Source: a virus. From it: 53,108 nt of DNA. The notes under the pieces were generated by a model that worked only from the letters and a program-made list of their open reading frames with translations, did no database searches and was not told the DNA's origin. Shown in pieces: positions 30,993-40,118 of the stretch (positions within the stretch are counted from its first letter, which is position 1; each line of letters starts with the position of its first letter). The translations under genes and the position numbers were made by a program. The DNA is taken from positions 1 to 53,108 of the IMG/VR virus record IMGVR_UViG_3300008267_006330. The stretch is one strand, 5' to 3'.

Positions 30993-31831
30993 GGCAATTC
31001 CCATGCGTTGATAATCTGCCGATCAATTAGAAAATATTGATACGCTTGTTTTTGATCTTCATTGAGTTGGGCCCAGGCCTTGCGATGAACACTTACTGTG
31101 AGCGGATTGTTGTTTTTCATTTCTTCAAGTTTACGCTCGTACTGCTCAACTTGGGTGTGGCAAACATTCACAACGCCAAAACTACACTCGGGATTGTAGA
31201 AAGTTTCAAAGCCGCCAAATCTATACTGTAAGTATCCTGAGTACAGCATGAACTCTGTGATACGCCCTTTGCCCTGAAACCAAAGTGGAAACTTCTGCTT
31301 GACCCGGAATGTAGTGTCGGCTATCATGAGTCGCACCACATCATTTTGAAAAAAGAATGGCACACCACCTGGACCCAGTTGTTTTTTTAGGTCAATGTCG
31401 TAGGTTTGATTCACCATGAGTCTAGTAGGTTCGAACACAGGATAGATATCTAGTGTGCCAACTCGCACACGACCTTGTTCGTCAATGAGATCTTTCAGTT
31501 CCAGTTCTTTAACAAAAATGGTTTTGGCATCCAGCACCATGGTCCACGTATTATAGCTCATGCTGGCAGCCAGAAGTTTTAGTGCCTGCTGACTGACCCA
31601 ACCATCTTCAACAAACAATGTGCTAAATGCCGAGCGTGGCACAACCAACACATGATTGGCTGCGGCACCCCACCACCCGGCGTCAATTTGGTGTATAGTA
31701 TCATCGTCATCGTTGACAATTACATAGATGTTGCGTATGCCAATATTTCGGCAGTAGCGTTCTATGCTTTGGGCCTGTAATTTGAGTGTTGGTAGTTCGT
31801 CTCGGAACACCACTGTTGCAATGTCTATCAT
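30989..31831 (-). CDS. DUF6492-type glycosyltransferase-like protein
   Basis: The 280-aa protein begins IDIATVVFRDELPTLKLQAQSI and has WVSQQALKLLAASMSYNTWTMVLDAKTIFV, where Asp in LDAKT takes the place of the metal-site Asp of GT-A folds. It resembles the plus-strand gene at 27766-28650. It is coupled to a deacetylase, in a sugar-modifying cluster. Sugar and acceptor are unknown. Confidence 0.65.
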   Translation of the reverse strand: MIDIATVVFRDELPTLKLQAQSIERYCRNIGIRNIYVIVNDDDDTIHQIDAGWWGAAANHVLVVPRSAFSTLFVEDGWVSQQALKLLAASMSYNTWTMVLDAKTIFVKELELKDLIDEQGRVRVGTLDIYPVFEPTRLMVNQTYDIDLKKQLGPGGVPFFFQNDVVRLMIADTTFRVKQKFPLWFQGKGRITEFMLYSGYLQYRFGGFETFYNPECSFGVVNVCHTQVEQYERKLEEMKNNNPLTVSVHRKAWAQLNEDQKQAYQYFLIDRQIINAWELP

Positions 31832-31859
31832 GCAGTTATGTATCAGTGATTACTGACAG

Positions 31860-32084
31860 TTATGCAATTTGTACCACGTTAGTAATTACCGAATCTCGGC
31901 CGTACTGTGCCATTAGCAATTGGCGTGCCATAAGTGAGTTTTTGGCAAATATAGCCACGTCCATGCTGTTTGAGTACAGCTCGTTTTTGACTTTAACTCT
32001 GGCCTGGTACACATGGAATCCAGGTGCTACTGATTCCTTTAGGTTGTACTGTGAGCCTTGTGTTTTGTTTCCGTATGGTATCAT
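31860..32084 (-). CDS. Small conserved phage-type protein, 74 aa
   Basis: I chose the start MIPYGNKTQGS at 32084; the longer reading overlaps the next gene. The pattern HVYQARVKVKNELYSNSMDVAIFAKNS followed by ARQLLMAQYG is a recognisable short module of T4-like marine phages. It has no known enzymatic motif. Confidence 0.65.
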   Translation of the reverse strand: MIPYGNKTQGSQYNLKESVAPGFHVYQARVKVKNELYSNSMDVAIFAKNSLMARQLLMAQYGRDSVITNVVQIA

Positions 32085-32088
32085 AAAT

Positions 32089-32517
32089 TTAGTCAGCCTT
32101 TTTGCCTTTGTCTTTTTCAGTGACAGGACCGCCTGTGATCCAGGCCTTGCATGACCGTGAGCCAGCGCATTTAAAGTGTAGGAAATTACAATAGCCAAGG
32201 TCCGCCAAGTTGATACTGGCGTTGGCGTCTACACTAGGTTCATCTCCCTTGATACCGTTCGCTATACATTCTCTCATGCTGTCACTCACGTCAAATGCTC
32301 CGCAGTTGCCACACAGCATGGTTCGAGCAGTGGCCACTGAGACTTTGAATATTTTAGAACTCTTGCTCCAATAATCTTCAGCACGTTCAGGATTGGCAGG
32401 ACCATAGTGATAGTCATCAATGGCCTTTTGACGATTTTTCAAATTAACATCTATATCGTGGGTTGCTGTGGGACAACCTTTTTCGATTGCTTCCAGTAGA
32501 TTGATATAGTTTCTCAT
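32089..32517 (-). CDS. Cys-rich phage protein with targeting-like N-terminus, 142 aa
   Basis: The start MRNYINLLEAIEK resembles the T4 capsid-targeting peptide, with L-L-E as a possible cleavage site. The middle (LKNRQKAIDDYHYGPANPE) and a four-Cys region, CGNCGAF and LGYCNFLHFKCAGSRSC, look like a metal or iron-sulfur binding domain. It is coupled by ATGA to the upstream GNAT protein gene. Function unknown; an internal virion role is inferred. Confidence 0.6.
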   Translation of the reverse strand: MRNYINLLEAIEKGCPTATHDIDVNLKNRQKAIDDYHYGPANPERAEDYWSKSSKIFKVSVATARTMLCGNCGAFDVSDSMRECIANGIKGDEPSVDANASINLADLGYCNFLHFKCAGSRSCKAWITGGPVTEKDKGKKAD

Positions 32518-34181
32518 TTTTTGTTTGCCTTTGCTCTACCGGCCTTCATGTTGGCCATCCAGTGTGCCAATTGACCTTTACGGCCGCCTTGCTTGGCCAC
32601 CTTGCGTAGTGTACTTACCGATGCTTTTGTGGGTACGCCATATCTTTTGCTGTCGCCTTTGTCTTGTGGGTTACGTCCATCAGCAAAGTTTTCCCAAACG
32701 TTTTCTTCTCCACGGTTCTTACGCCAAAATCCAGCACCAGCATCTGTTTGCTGACCACTACGGCGTATCTTGTAGCCCTTGCTTTTTACATAGTCATACA
32801 TGGCAGCCGCAATACCTTGCCCTTGAAAGCGTTCTTCCACTTCCAGGTCTTGTGGCATTAGATATTCGCCATCTTCCACAAACAACACATGTCCCAGTTC
32901 TCTCCCACCCGCAGTGGCTCGTACCATGATTTCGTCACCTTCTACTTCCATGGAGATGCTTGTTAGAGTATAAGTTGCACCACCTAGCACATCTTTTCTT
33001 GTCAAATCGTAACCAGTACCGCTGATATAGCGTTGAATCATTCTATCATACAGTCGAGCTCTACTGCCTGTGGGGTCGTCTTCTTTTTCTGCGCTGAAAT
33101 TCAACATTGCTGGCTTACGCTTGGCAATGAATTGTTGCATGGCAGTCAACACTGTGGCAAACACTCGAGGAGCATCACCCTCTCCGGTGATCTCCATGTT
33201 TTCATCACGCTCGAATTCTACCATCCACTGGTTGTCGCCTTGAGACATAAACAACACGATCAGTTCACTGCCGTCATCCAAGTCGGCTGTGGCGTGCCAG
33301 TCACCATTTTGTTTGGTCCACTGAATGGCGTAGGGTTGGTCAAATGCTTCTGTCACACCTGATTTCTTAACTGGTTTCCAGTGGAACACAGTCATGCCCA
33401 TACTAGGGTATTCTTCGTGCTGCCACTTTGCACCCAGGATGTTCTGTATCACAGGAACAAAATACTTGCGATACAAACTAGTGCGATTGTCCTGCTTACT
33501 GGTAAACGATATAGCCGGAGGACGAGCCTTGGCCATGTACTCTGGCAGTTGTTTTTTAACAATGTTAAGAACTGTGCTCAATATCTTTACTGTGCTTTTA
33601 CTAGCTGATGTAGGTTGTTCAGGTGCATCATAGTCACCATTCACTGCAAATGTAATGTGCAAGGTGCCATTGAATTCACTGCGGTCAAAGAACACATCTA
33701 CCCATTGCCCATCTACTGTGGCATGAAACAGACTGCGAGATCTTTTGCGATTGGGTTTGTAGTCGGCAGGTGCATTGCCTAGTTCATTGAGTTGACTAGC
33801 AGGAACCCAGGCCCGGATAGTTGATCGGTTCAACAATTCTGATGCGGCCCAAGCTCTGTGGTTGCCATCTATAATCCAACCTTCACTATCTACCACAATG
33901 GGTCGACGATCCACAAAGTTTGCGCTGTATTCGCCAGCGTGATCAGGATCTATAGCCTGTACTCGATTGTACGGATCCGCTTCGGGTTCTTGTTCTTCAT
34001 CGTCATACTCTTGATCAGGAATGTGTAAACTGCTGACAGGCACAGATCGCAATTCCCAACGTGGATAGCTCAATACTGCCTGTTGTAATTGCTTGGTCAG
34101 AGGTTCATGATGGGTGCCATGAATATAATCTAGCACCTGTTGGCCATCAGCATCTTCTCTAACAAACTCTCTTGCTCTCAT
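32514..34181 (-). CDS. ParB-like/GNAT-like multidomain protein with targeting-like N-terminus
   Basis: The 555-aa protein starts MRAREFVRE. Near residue 90-115 it has DRRPIVVDSEGWIIDGNHRAWAA, a ParB/Srx-type nucleotide-binding motif. Two related beta-rich segments (about 150-260 and 285-400) look like an internal duplication. Near residue 450-490, QDLEVEERFQGQGIAAAMYDYV fits the acetyl-CoA-binding motif of a GNAT acetyltransferase. The tail is very basic (GGRKGQLAHWMANMKAGR). It may be a virion-delivered enzyme. The acceptor is unknown. Confidence 0.7.
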   Translation of the reverse strand: MRAREFVREDADGQQVLDYIHGTHHEPLTKQLQQAVLSYPRWELRSVPVSSLHIPDQEYDDEEQEPEADPYNRVQAIDPDHAGEYSANFVDRRPIVVDSEGWIIDGNHRAWAASELLNRSTIRAWVPASQLNELGNAPADYKPNRKRSRSLFHATVDGQWVDVFFDRSEFNGTLHITFAVNGDYDAPEQPTSASKSTVKILSTVLNIVKKQLPEYMAKARPPAISFTSKQDNRTSLYRKYFVPVIQNILGAKWQHEEYPSMGMTVFHWKPVKKSGVTEAFDQPYAIQWTKQNGDWHATADLDDGSELIVLFMSQGDNQWMVEFERDENMEITGEGDAPRVFATVLTAMQQFIAKRKPAMLNFSAEKEDDPTGSRARLYDRMIQRYISGTGYDLTRKDVLGGATYTLTSISMEVEGDEIMVRATAGGRELGHVLFVEDGEYLMPQDLEVEERFQGQGIAAAMYDYVKSKGYKIRRSGQQTDAGAGFWRKNRGEENVWENFADGRNPQDKGDSKRYGVPTKASVSTLRKVAKQGGRKGQLAHWMANMKAGRAKANKK

Positions 34182-34254
34182 TGTTGCTTTTCCAAATGCT
34201 GTTTAACTTGTTGCAAACCCTCTTGATCCAAATCATCTAAATGCTCTTTGCCAG

Positions 34255-34344
34255 TCAAGCGTTTGGTAAGTTGAAGTATCCCCCAAGGCCGCGAGATTTT
34301 TTACTGCGTTTTTTGCGTTCGATGGTAAATTCTTGTGCTCTCAT
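34255..34344 (-). CDS. Small targeting-like basic peptide, 29 aa, probably frameshifted
   Basis: The ATG overlaps the amidoligase stop as ATGA. The peptide MRAQEFTIE is followed by a very basic stretch and then GLGGYFNLPNA. After a five-G run the minus-one frame continues for about 33 codons (ILQLTKRLTGKEHLDDLDQE and on) to a TGA that overlaps the next gene's ATG. This suggests the true product is about 55 aa and that one G has been lost, or that ribosomes slip. Too short for most gene callers. Confidence 0.5.
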   Translation of the reverse strand: MRAQEFTIERKKRSKKSRGLGGYFNLPNA

Positions 34345-36716
34345 ATCATCACCGGCAACACTTCAACATTGGCACCGTCTACAGGTGATAACGATCCTTG
34401 ACGAATTTGATCCAGGATCCAGGTTTGGGCAATGCGGTTTGCATCTGCTTGATTGTTGCCCACACCACGGAAACGCCACACTTCTTCACCGTCGATCATG
34501 ACTTTCCACTGTCCACTAAAACTATTGCCTGCAGGAGCCGAACTGGCCTGTGGGAAGTTCTGTTCTATGTCCAGGGGTATTTCAGGAATGTCATCTTGCT
34601 GTGCTGCTTGAGCACGTTGACGTTGTAGGTCTAGAGTGGATCCAGGCCTTGCAATTTCTCTAAAGCCGTAGTCTTCAGTGTTGGCAGGTAAACCTTGCGC
34701 AGCCAACCAGCGATCGAATTTTCGTGCGGCTTCAGCTGGTGTGTTGGCTATGAATACAAATCTTCTTTGCGGTGGGTTGGATCCACGATACACAATTTCA
34801 TAGTTAGCATCGGCTGTTTGACTGCCCCACCCTAAACGATTTTCTATGTCTGTTTGACTAGTATCTGTGCCGCTTTGTGAAGCAGGTTGTCCAAGAGTTT
34901 GGTTAGGATCAAACTTGTAATTCCATAACATTTGTCCTGGATTGGCCTGAATCCATTGGCGTAGTACTAGCAAAGCGTCTTCGGCGCCAACAGCCATATA
35001 ACGATACACTGGCTTTGTTTCGTCAGTCATATCTACAATCACATAGTTGCCATCGGGGTTGCTTGGGCGGCCGTTGAGTGTTGGACCTGATGCCGCTTGA
35101 GTTGTTTCAGGTTCTTGATATGGACGCAGAGGTTTAGCAGTCATGTCCTGAGCACTGGCCCAGTCTGGATACTCTTGTTTGCCTTTGGCAATGGCTTCTT
35201 CTTTGTTAGAAGCTACAACTTCCGCACTAGCACCGTAGCCAGGTCTGCCCACGCTCCACCAATATTTCTTGCCTTCAGTATCGCCCTTTTTCAATTTACG
35301 TTCCAGTCTTGCTTGTTTGACAAAACTACGCAATGCGGCAGCAGGAATCTTGCCTGCCACATAGTCACTAAAATATTTAATAGTGTCATCGCCTTCGTTG
35401 TTTTCACTCAACAACTTGTACAGCTTGGTCAAGTATTCTTGACGATATGCATCAGGATTCAGTGCCGCACTCATGGCCACGGTGAAACGTAGTAGAGTGT
35501 TTTCAATCTTGTCAAAGTTGTCATCGAGCCAGTCGCCTCCAGGCGAGCGGAATTCAATGTGTCCATCCTTGGTGTTGATACTTGTATACTTGCTGGTCGA
35601 GCCTGAGTGTATGGCCTTGGTAGCCAGTTGATCTAGGTTGCCTTTCATTTTGTCCAGCAGTCTGGCGGCATCTTCAGGTTTGTTACGCACAGCATCTTTG
35701 ATAATGCCCAAGGCTGACTTGGCATAGGTGTTACCTGTACGACCAAATGCTTCCAGCACATACTGATCGCCCATGAGCAAGGCCAACTTAACAAAGTCTA
35801 AGTTTTCTCTGCTGTAGTCGGGCACAGAGATGTTGATATGCAGGCCTGTTGAATCATTGGTATAGCAACCATATTCTCGGGCCCAGGCCTTGACTTTGTT
35901 TAAATCACTGAGTATTTCATCTATAGGCAAGGGTGGGCTCACAAATTCTAGGCCACGGTCGCCGGGATTGTCGCCGTCTAAACTGCCATCGGGTTCTACA
36001 ATGTAGCGTTGGTTGGCAACACTGGGTCTCAGTGTACCACTTGAATGATAGTCGTTACTGGCCCAGGTGTCACGACCTATGGCATTTTCAAATTCTTGTG
36101 CCACATCAGAAATTTCAGCTTCGCCACCGCCGCCGCTGGTCCAGTGTGGCCAACTCATGCTGTATGCGTTTTCAACACCACTCATGAGATCTAGGTCTTG
36201 GTCGTCTAACCAGTCACTTTCGTCATAACTGCCTTCATTTTCTTCGCGGAACTCATCAAAAGCATCACTGCTGCCAGGATCAGCATGCATACTGGCGATG
36301 AAGACCTCTAGAGCTTCAGTGCGAGCCTCACCCTCCAAGTCGTCGGGATTCCATTCAGATTCGTCTACGTTATTAGGTACCCATTCTTCTAGGTATTCTT
36401 CGCCACCGCGTTCCCAGTCTCGATATATTTTGTCATCCAGCCATTCCTGGAAATCATTCTGCATTTTTTCACGTAGACGCTCGACTTCTCTACGGCCATT
36501 GTAGTCGCCGTCATGGAAGAAATTCACAGCATCTTCAATACTACGGCAACGCTCGTCGTATTCATAGTCAGGTTCCAAGTCACCGTCATCACCGCCTTCC
36601 ACATTGGGCACGATCATTTCAAATTCCATACCGGCTATGGCACCGGTCTTAGCCGCTTCTCGACGCAGGCTACTGGGGCTCATGTTGATTTCAAACAGGT
36701 CTTGTTCTTCAAACAA
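34341..36716 (-). CDS. Amidoligase-like protein, about 791 aa
   Basis: Near the N-terminus AGMEFEMIV (Glu31, Glu33), an acidic run of 100 residues, then EPDGSLDGD (241-249), GLEFVSPPLP (255-264) and STGLHINIS (289-297) match the ATP-grasp-like putative amidoligase family, which ligates amines to carboxylates. The C-terminal 300 residues contain repeated YVIV/WWSVGRPGY/YEIVYRGS-type beta hairpins, likely binding modules. The start is TTG at 36716; the frame is open back to a stop at 36737 without ATG, so its normal start may be lost. Confidence 0.65.
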   Translation of the reverse strand: MFEEQDLFEINMSPSSLRREAAKTGAIAGMEFEMIVPNVEGGDDGDLEPDYEYDERCRSIEDAVNFFHDGDYNGRREVERLREKMQNDFQEWLDDKIYRDWERGGEEYLEEWVPNNVDESEWNPDDLEGEARTEALEVFIASMHADPGSSDAFDEFREENEGSYDESDWLDDQDLDLMSGVENAYSMSWPHWTSGGGGEAEISDVAQEFENAIGRDTWASNDYHSSGTLRPSVANQRYIVEPDGSLDGDNPGDRGLEFVSPPLPIDEILSDLNKVKAWAREYGCYTNDSTGLHINISVPDYSRENLDFVKLALLMGDQYVLEAFGRTGNTYAKSALGIIKDAVRNKPEDAARLLDKMKGNLDQLATKAIHSGSTSKYTSINTKDGHIEFRSPGGDWLDDNFDKIENTLLRFTVAMSAALNPDAYRQEYLTKLYKLLSENNEGDDTIKYFSDYVAGKIPAAALRSFVKQARLERKLKKGDTEGKKYWWSVGRPGYGASAEVVASNKEEAIAKGKQEYPDWASAQDMTAKPLRPYQEPETTQAASGPTLNGRPSNPDGNYVIVDMTDETKPVYRYMAVGAEDALLVLRQWIQANPGQMLWNYKFDPNQTLGQPASQSGTDTSQTDIENRLGWGSQTADANYEIVYRGSNPPQRRFVFIANTPAEAARKFDRWLAAQGLPANTEDYGFREIARPGSTLDLQRQRAQAAQQDDIPEIPLDIEQNFPQASSAPAGNSFSGQWKVMIDGEEVWRFRGVGNNQADANRIAQTWILDQIRQGSLSPVDGANVEVLPVMI

Positions 36717-36742
36717 TGACAGTTCTTGTCGCAGGCTTTCTG

Positions 36743-39118
36743 CTAAAATTTAACAGGAGTCGTGACCCCTTGCCCATTGATTATTGTTTTATTTGTTGCG
36801 GCGTTGTTTGGAATCAGCGTCCATGTGTTATCTTTGTTATCTTTTTGTAATTGGAATTGATCATCGTGCCAAAATTTATAATCATCGCCTAGTTGTCTAA
36901 CAGAATTCCTACCAAGATTAGTAGAAATTGATAATGTTGTAAATTCTTTTCCGTTATGCTGCAATGTCAACGGTCCTGCAATTTCTTTTCCTACAGTTGG
37001 AGCAGGTGTTGGTTTAGAAGGCGGGGGTGCAGCATCAGTCTTGGTTTTAGTATCAGTGGAAGAATCTGATGTTCCATATTGCATGCCTCCTAGGCTTTTA
37101 AGATAAGGATTAACATTTCTAGCAAATCCGTCGATAGTAAATCCTTCACGTCTACTGCTGCTATCTTGTGTTTCGGGGAAATTACGATTTACAACTTTTT
37201 TAAATTCATCTTCTAGACCACGATTCATACCCCAGCCCCAAACATTCTTTGGATCTCTACGAGGTATAAAAGTGCTGTCTAAAAATTTACTAATATTTTT
37301 TAATATGCCACTACCATAATAATTATTAATCTGTTCCTCTGATCCTTTATTGATCCAACCCTTTGGCCCAGTTCCTACTCCAAAAAATGGGTACCATTGA
37401 TCGGCAGCAACGGTTTCTTTCCCGCCCATTCCGGTACTATAATAGAATGGTAAATTCATGTTTCCATACTGTACAACTACAGTGTATCTTCCACTGTTGT
37501 CATAGACCCAAACTGGAGTGTTGGTTTTGGGATTGGTAAAAAAAGGAACCAATGTTAGTTTACTTCTAATGTCGGCTATAGACTTATCGTTTGCCGCCAT
37601 ATTATCTTCTAACACACCTTCCGATACATTGTAGGTGGGATCTGTTTTGATCTTACGCATGCCCTGAGGTTGCTGGGGATCCTTGGGATCAATGTCTGTG
37701 ACATCTAGTCCTGTGGCTTCTAGATCTTTGATAAACTTGTGTTCTGTTTCTTCGTCGCCAAAGCTGATGATTGAACTAGGAGGGCCTGAACCAAAGTCAT
37801 GCTTGCCCATGCCCTTCATGTTGGAAATATGCTGACCCAGTTTGTACCAATCGTAGACGTCACTCACATCTACTCGTACTGTGCCTTTGGGCATGGTGGG
37901 TGGTGATTCAGGGCCCAAAGGTGTGTTAAGGTCTCGGTATTTTCCCGGACCCTGCGACGGTTGCGGCATACGGCTTTCACGTAGATTTGCTGACTTCATC
38001 AACAACCCTGGCTCGCCATTGCGGCCAGTGTTCAAGGCCAGTTTGCCGCTTGCACTTTCTTCTAGTGACACATCCTTGAACATCTCAGGATGTTCTTCGG
38101 CCCAGTGGCGCATGATTCGACCAGCCATGGCATTGGCTTGATCTTCCCAACGACTGCCAGTCTCTCCTGCATTGTCAGGCAGGGGATGTTTTTCATTCTG
38201 TCGGCAATGAGTGAGCTCATGGGCCATGGTTCTCAGAATGTCTAACACATGACGTCCACTTGTGGCCAGATGTAGTACGTTGGCATCTGGATCAAATTGA
38301 CCAAAGCTGCCGGTGCTTTCGCTCCAGTCGGTGTTGTTATGCAACACCATTTCAGGAGCATTTTGAATACCTAAAAAATCTATGCAATTGTCGAAAAATT
38401 TTGGTAGAACACTGTCAACATCACTTTCATCCAAGAACATTTTGGTACTAGGATTCACACCATCTGGACTTTCGCTCATGAAACCGTACTGTACTCGCGG
38501 TCGAGGTTGAGCCAGTTCTGCCAGGCTCAGCTCTAGATCTCTTGCGGCATTACGTGCATTCACAAGACGTTTGATATATCCGTTGTTGCGCAACATTTTG
38601 AATGCAAGATTATCAGCACCAAACTCGCCTTGTTGCTCCAGTCCTGACTGACGCATGGCGCGAATCTTTTTCATCAATTCACTCAGGCGTTCATAATTGC
38701 CTGTGGCAATGGTGGCATCAATACGTGCCACCAAGTCTTCGTACTTGCTACGAGTACTGATATCGTCTATGTTGGCTTTCTTGCGCCGGGGCACACTGAC
38801 CCAGGCATTGCGTAACAAACTGTAAATGCCTTGTGAGTGATGTTCTTGATTGGGATTTTGTACATACAACTCAACGTGCAGGTCAATGTCTGAATTTGGG
38901 GTGTAGTTGTATGCGGCGTTGCTACCAGAGATTGTGATGTCTTTTATATCAAGATCTGGGACGCCTAAAAACTCCTGAAAATCTCGAGCAATTTCCATGA
39001 GTTTGGCATGCACTTGGGGGTGCAGGTGTTCGCTACGATCCCATAACCGGTGGTTCAACCGGTCATGGAATTTCACAGCGTCAGCAAGATTGTAAGAGTC
39101 CAGTTCAAGAATATTCAT
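36743..39118 (-). CDS. Nucleotidyltransferase-like / metallopeptidase-like / FHA-like multidomain protein
   Basis: The protein is 791 aa. Residues 63-85 have ISGSNAAYNYTPNSDIDLHV, the GS...DxD motif of nucleotidyltransferases. Residues 296-304 contain AHELTH, an HExxH zinc-peptidase motif, in a conserved segment (VLDILRTMAHELTHCRQ). From about residue 505 on, base composition turns markedly AT-rich. The last 70 residues (STNLGRNSVRQLG...NNAATNKTIINGQGV) resemble an FHA phosphothreonine-binding domain. The C-terminal module may have been added by recombination. Function unknown. Confidence 0.68.
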   Translation of the reverse strand: MNILELDSYNLADAVKFHDRLNHRLWDRSEHLHPQVHAKLMEIARDFQEFLGVPDLDIKDITISGSNAAYNYTPNSDIDLHVELYVQNPNQEHHSQGIYSLLRNAWVSVPRRKKANIDDISTRSKYEDLVARIDATIATGNYERLSELMKKIRAMRQSGLEQQGEFGADNLAFKMLRNNGYIKRLVNARNAARDLELSLAELAQPRPRVQYGFMSESPDGVNPSTKMFLDESDVDSVLPKFFDNCIDFLGIQNAPEMVLHNNTDWSESTGSFGQFDPDANVLHLATSGRHVLDILRTMAHELTHCRQNEKHPLPDNAGETGSRWEDQANAMAGRIMRHWAEEHPEMFKDVSLEESASGKLALNTGRNGEPGLLMKSANLRESRMPQPSQGPGKYRDLNTPLGPESPPTMPKGTVRVDVSDVYDWYKLGQHISNMKGMGKHDFGSGPPSSIISFGDEETEHKFIKDLEATGLDVTDIDPKDPQQPQGMRKIKTDPTYNVSEGVLEDNMAANDKSIADIRSKLTLVPFFTNPKTNTPVWVYDNSGRYTVVVQYGNMNLPFYYSTGMGGKETVAADQWYPFFGVGTGPKGWINKGSEEQINNYYGSGILKNISKFLDSTFIPRRDPKNVWGWGMNRGLEDEFKKVVNRNFPETQDSSSRREGFTIDGFARNVNPYLKSLGGMQYGTSDSSTDTKTKTDAAPPPSKPTPAPTVGKEIAGPLTLQHNGKEFTTLSISTNLGRNSVRQLGDDYKFWHDDQFQLQKDNKDNTWTLIPNNAATNKTIINGQGVTTPVKF

Positions 39119-39137
39119 AATGAACTGTTATTTACCG

Positions 39138-40055
39138 TTATTTGCTGTTGGCCACTTTCTTAGATTTTTTACTACTGGCCACCACTTCGGCCACGGGTTC
39201 TGCTTGTAACACTTCTGCAGGCACATCGTGTCCGCCTTGTGGTGCCATTGGAACTGCGGTGTTGGTAGGAGGATTGATCAGGGTTGCAAAGTCTTGCATG
39301 AGTTTTTCTTGTGCATCGTGTGCAAATGTATATGTGCCTGTGTGGCGTAGCAACACACGTTTGTCCACCCATACTTGACCGCCAATATCGCGCCAGTTTT
39401 CACAGAATGTCCAGTCTTCTGAGTAGTAGCGACCTTCTCGAACAGCAGTGTCAAAGTAGGTTTTCATGTAGGGATCCAGCGCAGGGTCTAGACCAATGTC
39501 GTTCTTGAAGGGCTTGGTAGCAGGGTGTGCATCAAGTTTTTCAAACACGTCACGTTTGATCAACATAAAGCCTGTGCCTGTTTTTGATACTTCAATCAAG
39601 TTGTCTTCGGGACCTGGCTCAGGTTGTCCGGGAATGCCGTTCACACACCACTTGATGGGCAGGCTTTTCATGGGATACAAACCACCGATAACGTCTTTTT
39701 GTGCATCCAACATTACCAACAGGTGCCAGGGTTCCCAGCCAATGTCAGCGTCGATAAACATCAAGTGGGTTGATTCTTTTGTGTGCAAAAACTTAGCAGT
39801 TAATGTATTTCTAGCACGGCTAATCAAACTTTCGTTGGTCATGGTTTCCACAGTCCAGTCCAAGCCCAATTGGCGAGCTGTGTTGGCCCACTTGATATAG
39901 CTCATGAAAGTGGATTCTGTAAGCTGACCACCATAGCAGGGCATGCACATGTGGACTCGAGTGGTTTTCAAATAGTCAAGGTTCACTTGAATATTCATTT
40001 GACCTGTTTGTGCAGGATTGCTTGGGGCGGTTGTTGAGGGTTGGGCGTCAGCCAT
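39138..40055 (-). CDS. GT-A-type glycosyltransferase-like protein
   Basis: After a polar 20-residue N-terminus, the 305-aa protein has TRVHMCMPCYGGQLTE, STHLMFIDADIGWEPW with a D-x-D motif, and YYSEDWTFCENWRDIGG, like phage proteins related to Anp1/GT-A transferases. The C-terminus is an Ala/Lys-rich tail (SSKKSKKVANSK). A GGAG site and a late-promoter element precede the ATG. Possible substrates are phage structural proteins or host glycan. Confidence 0.7.
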   Translation of the reverse strand: MADAQPSTTAPSNPAQTGQMNIQVNLDYLKTTRVHMCMPCYGGQLTESTFMSYIKWANTARQLGLDWTVETMTNESLISRARNTLTAKFLHTKESTHLMFIDADIGWEPWHLLVMLDAQKDVIGGLYPMKSLPIKWCVNGIPGQPEPGPEDNLIEVSKTGTGFMLIKRDVFEKLDAHPATKPFKNDIGLDPALDPYMKTYFDTAVREGRYYSEDWTFCENWRDIGGQVWVDKRVLLRHTGTYTFAHDAQEKLMQDFATLINPPTNTAVPMAPQGGHDVPAEVLQAEPVAEVVASSKKSKKVANSK

Positions 40056-40079
40056 GTTTACTCCATAAAAGTTGTGTAT

Positions 40080-40087
40080 TATTTACA
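40080..40087 (-). promoter_or_regulatory. Late-promoter-like element
   Basis: TGTAAATA on the minus strand matches the T4 late consensus at seven of eight bases. It lies 24 bases upstream of the glycosyltransferase ATG, with a GGAG site between, in the 63-base gap. Confidence 0.45.
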
Positions 40088-40118
40088 GAGTATAACATGC
40101 CCGGAAATTTTTTCCTAG

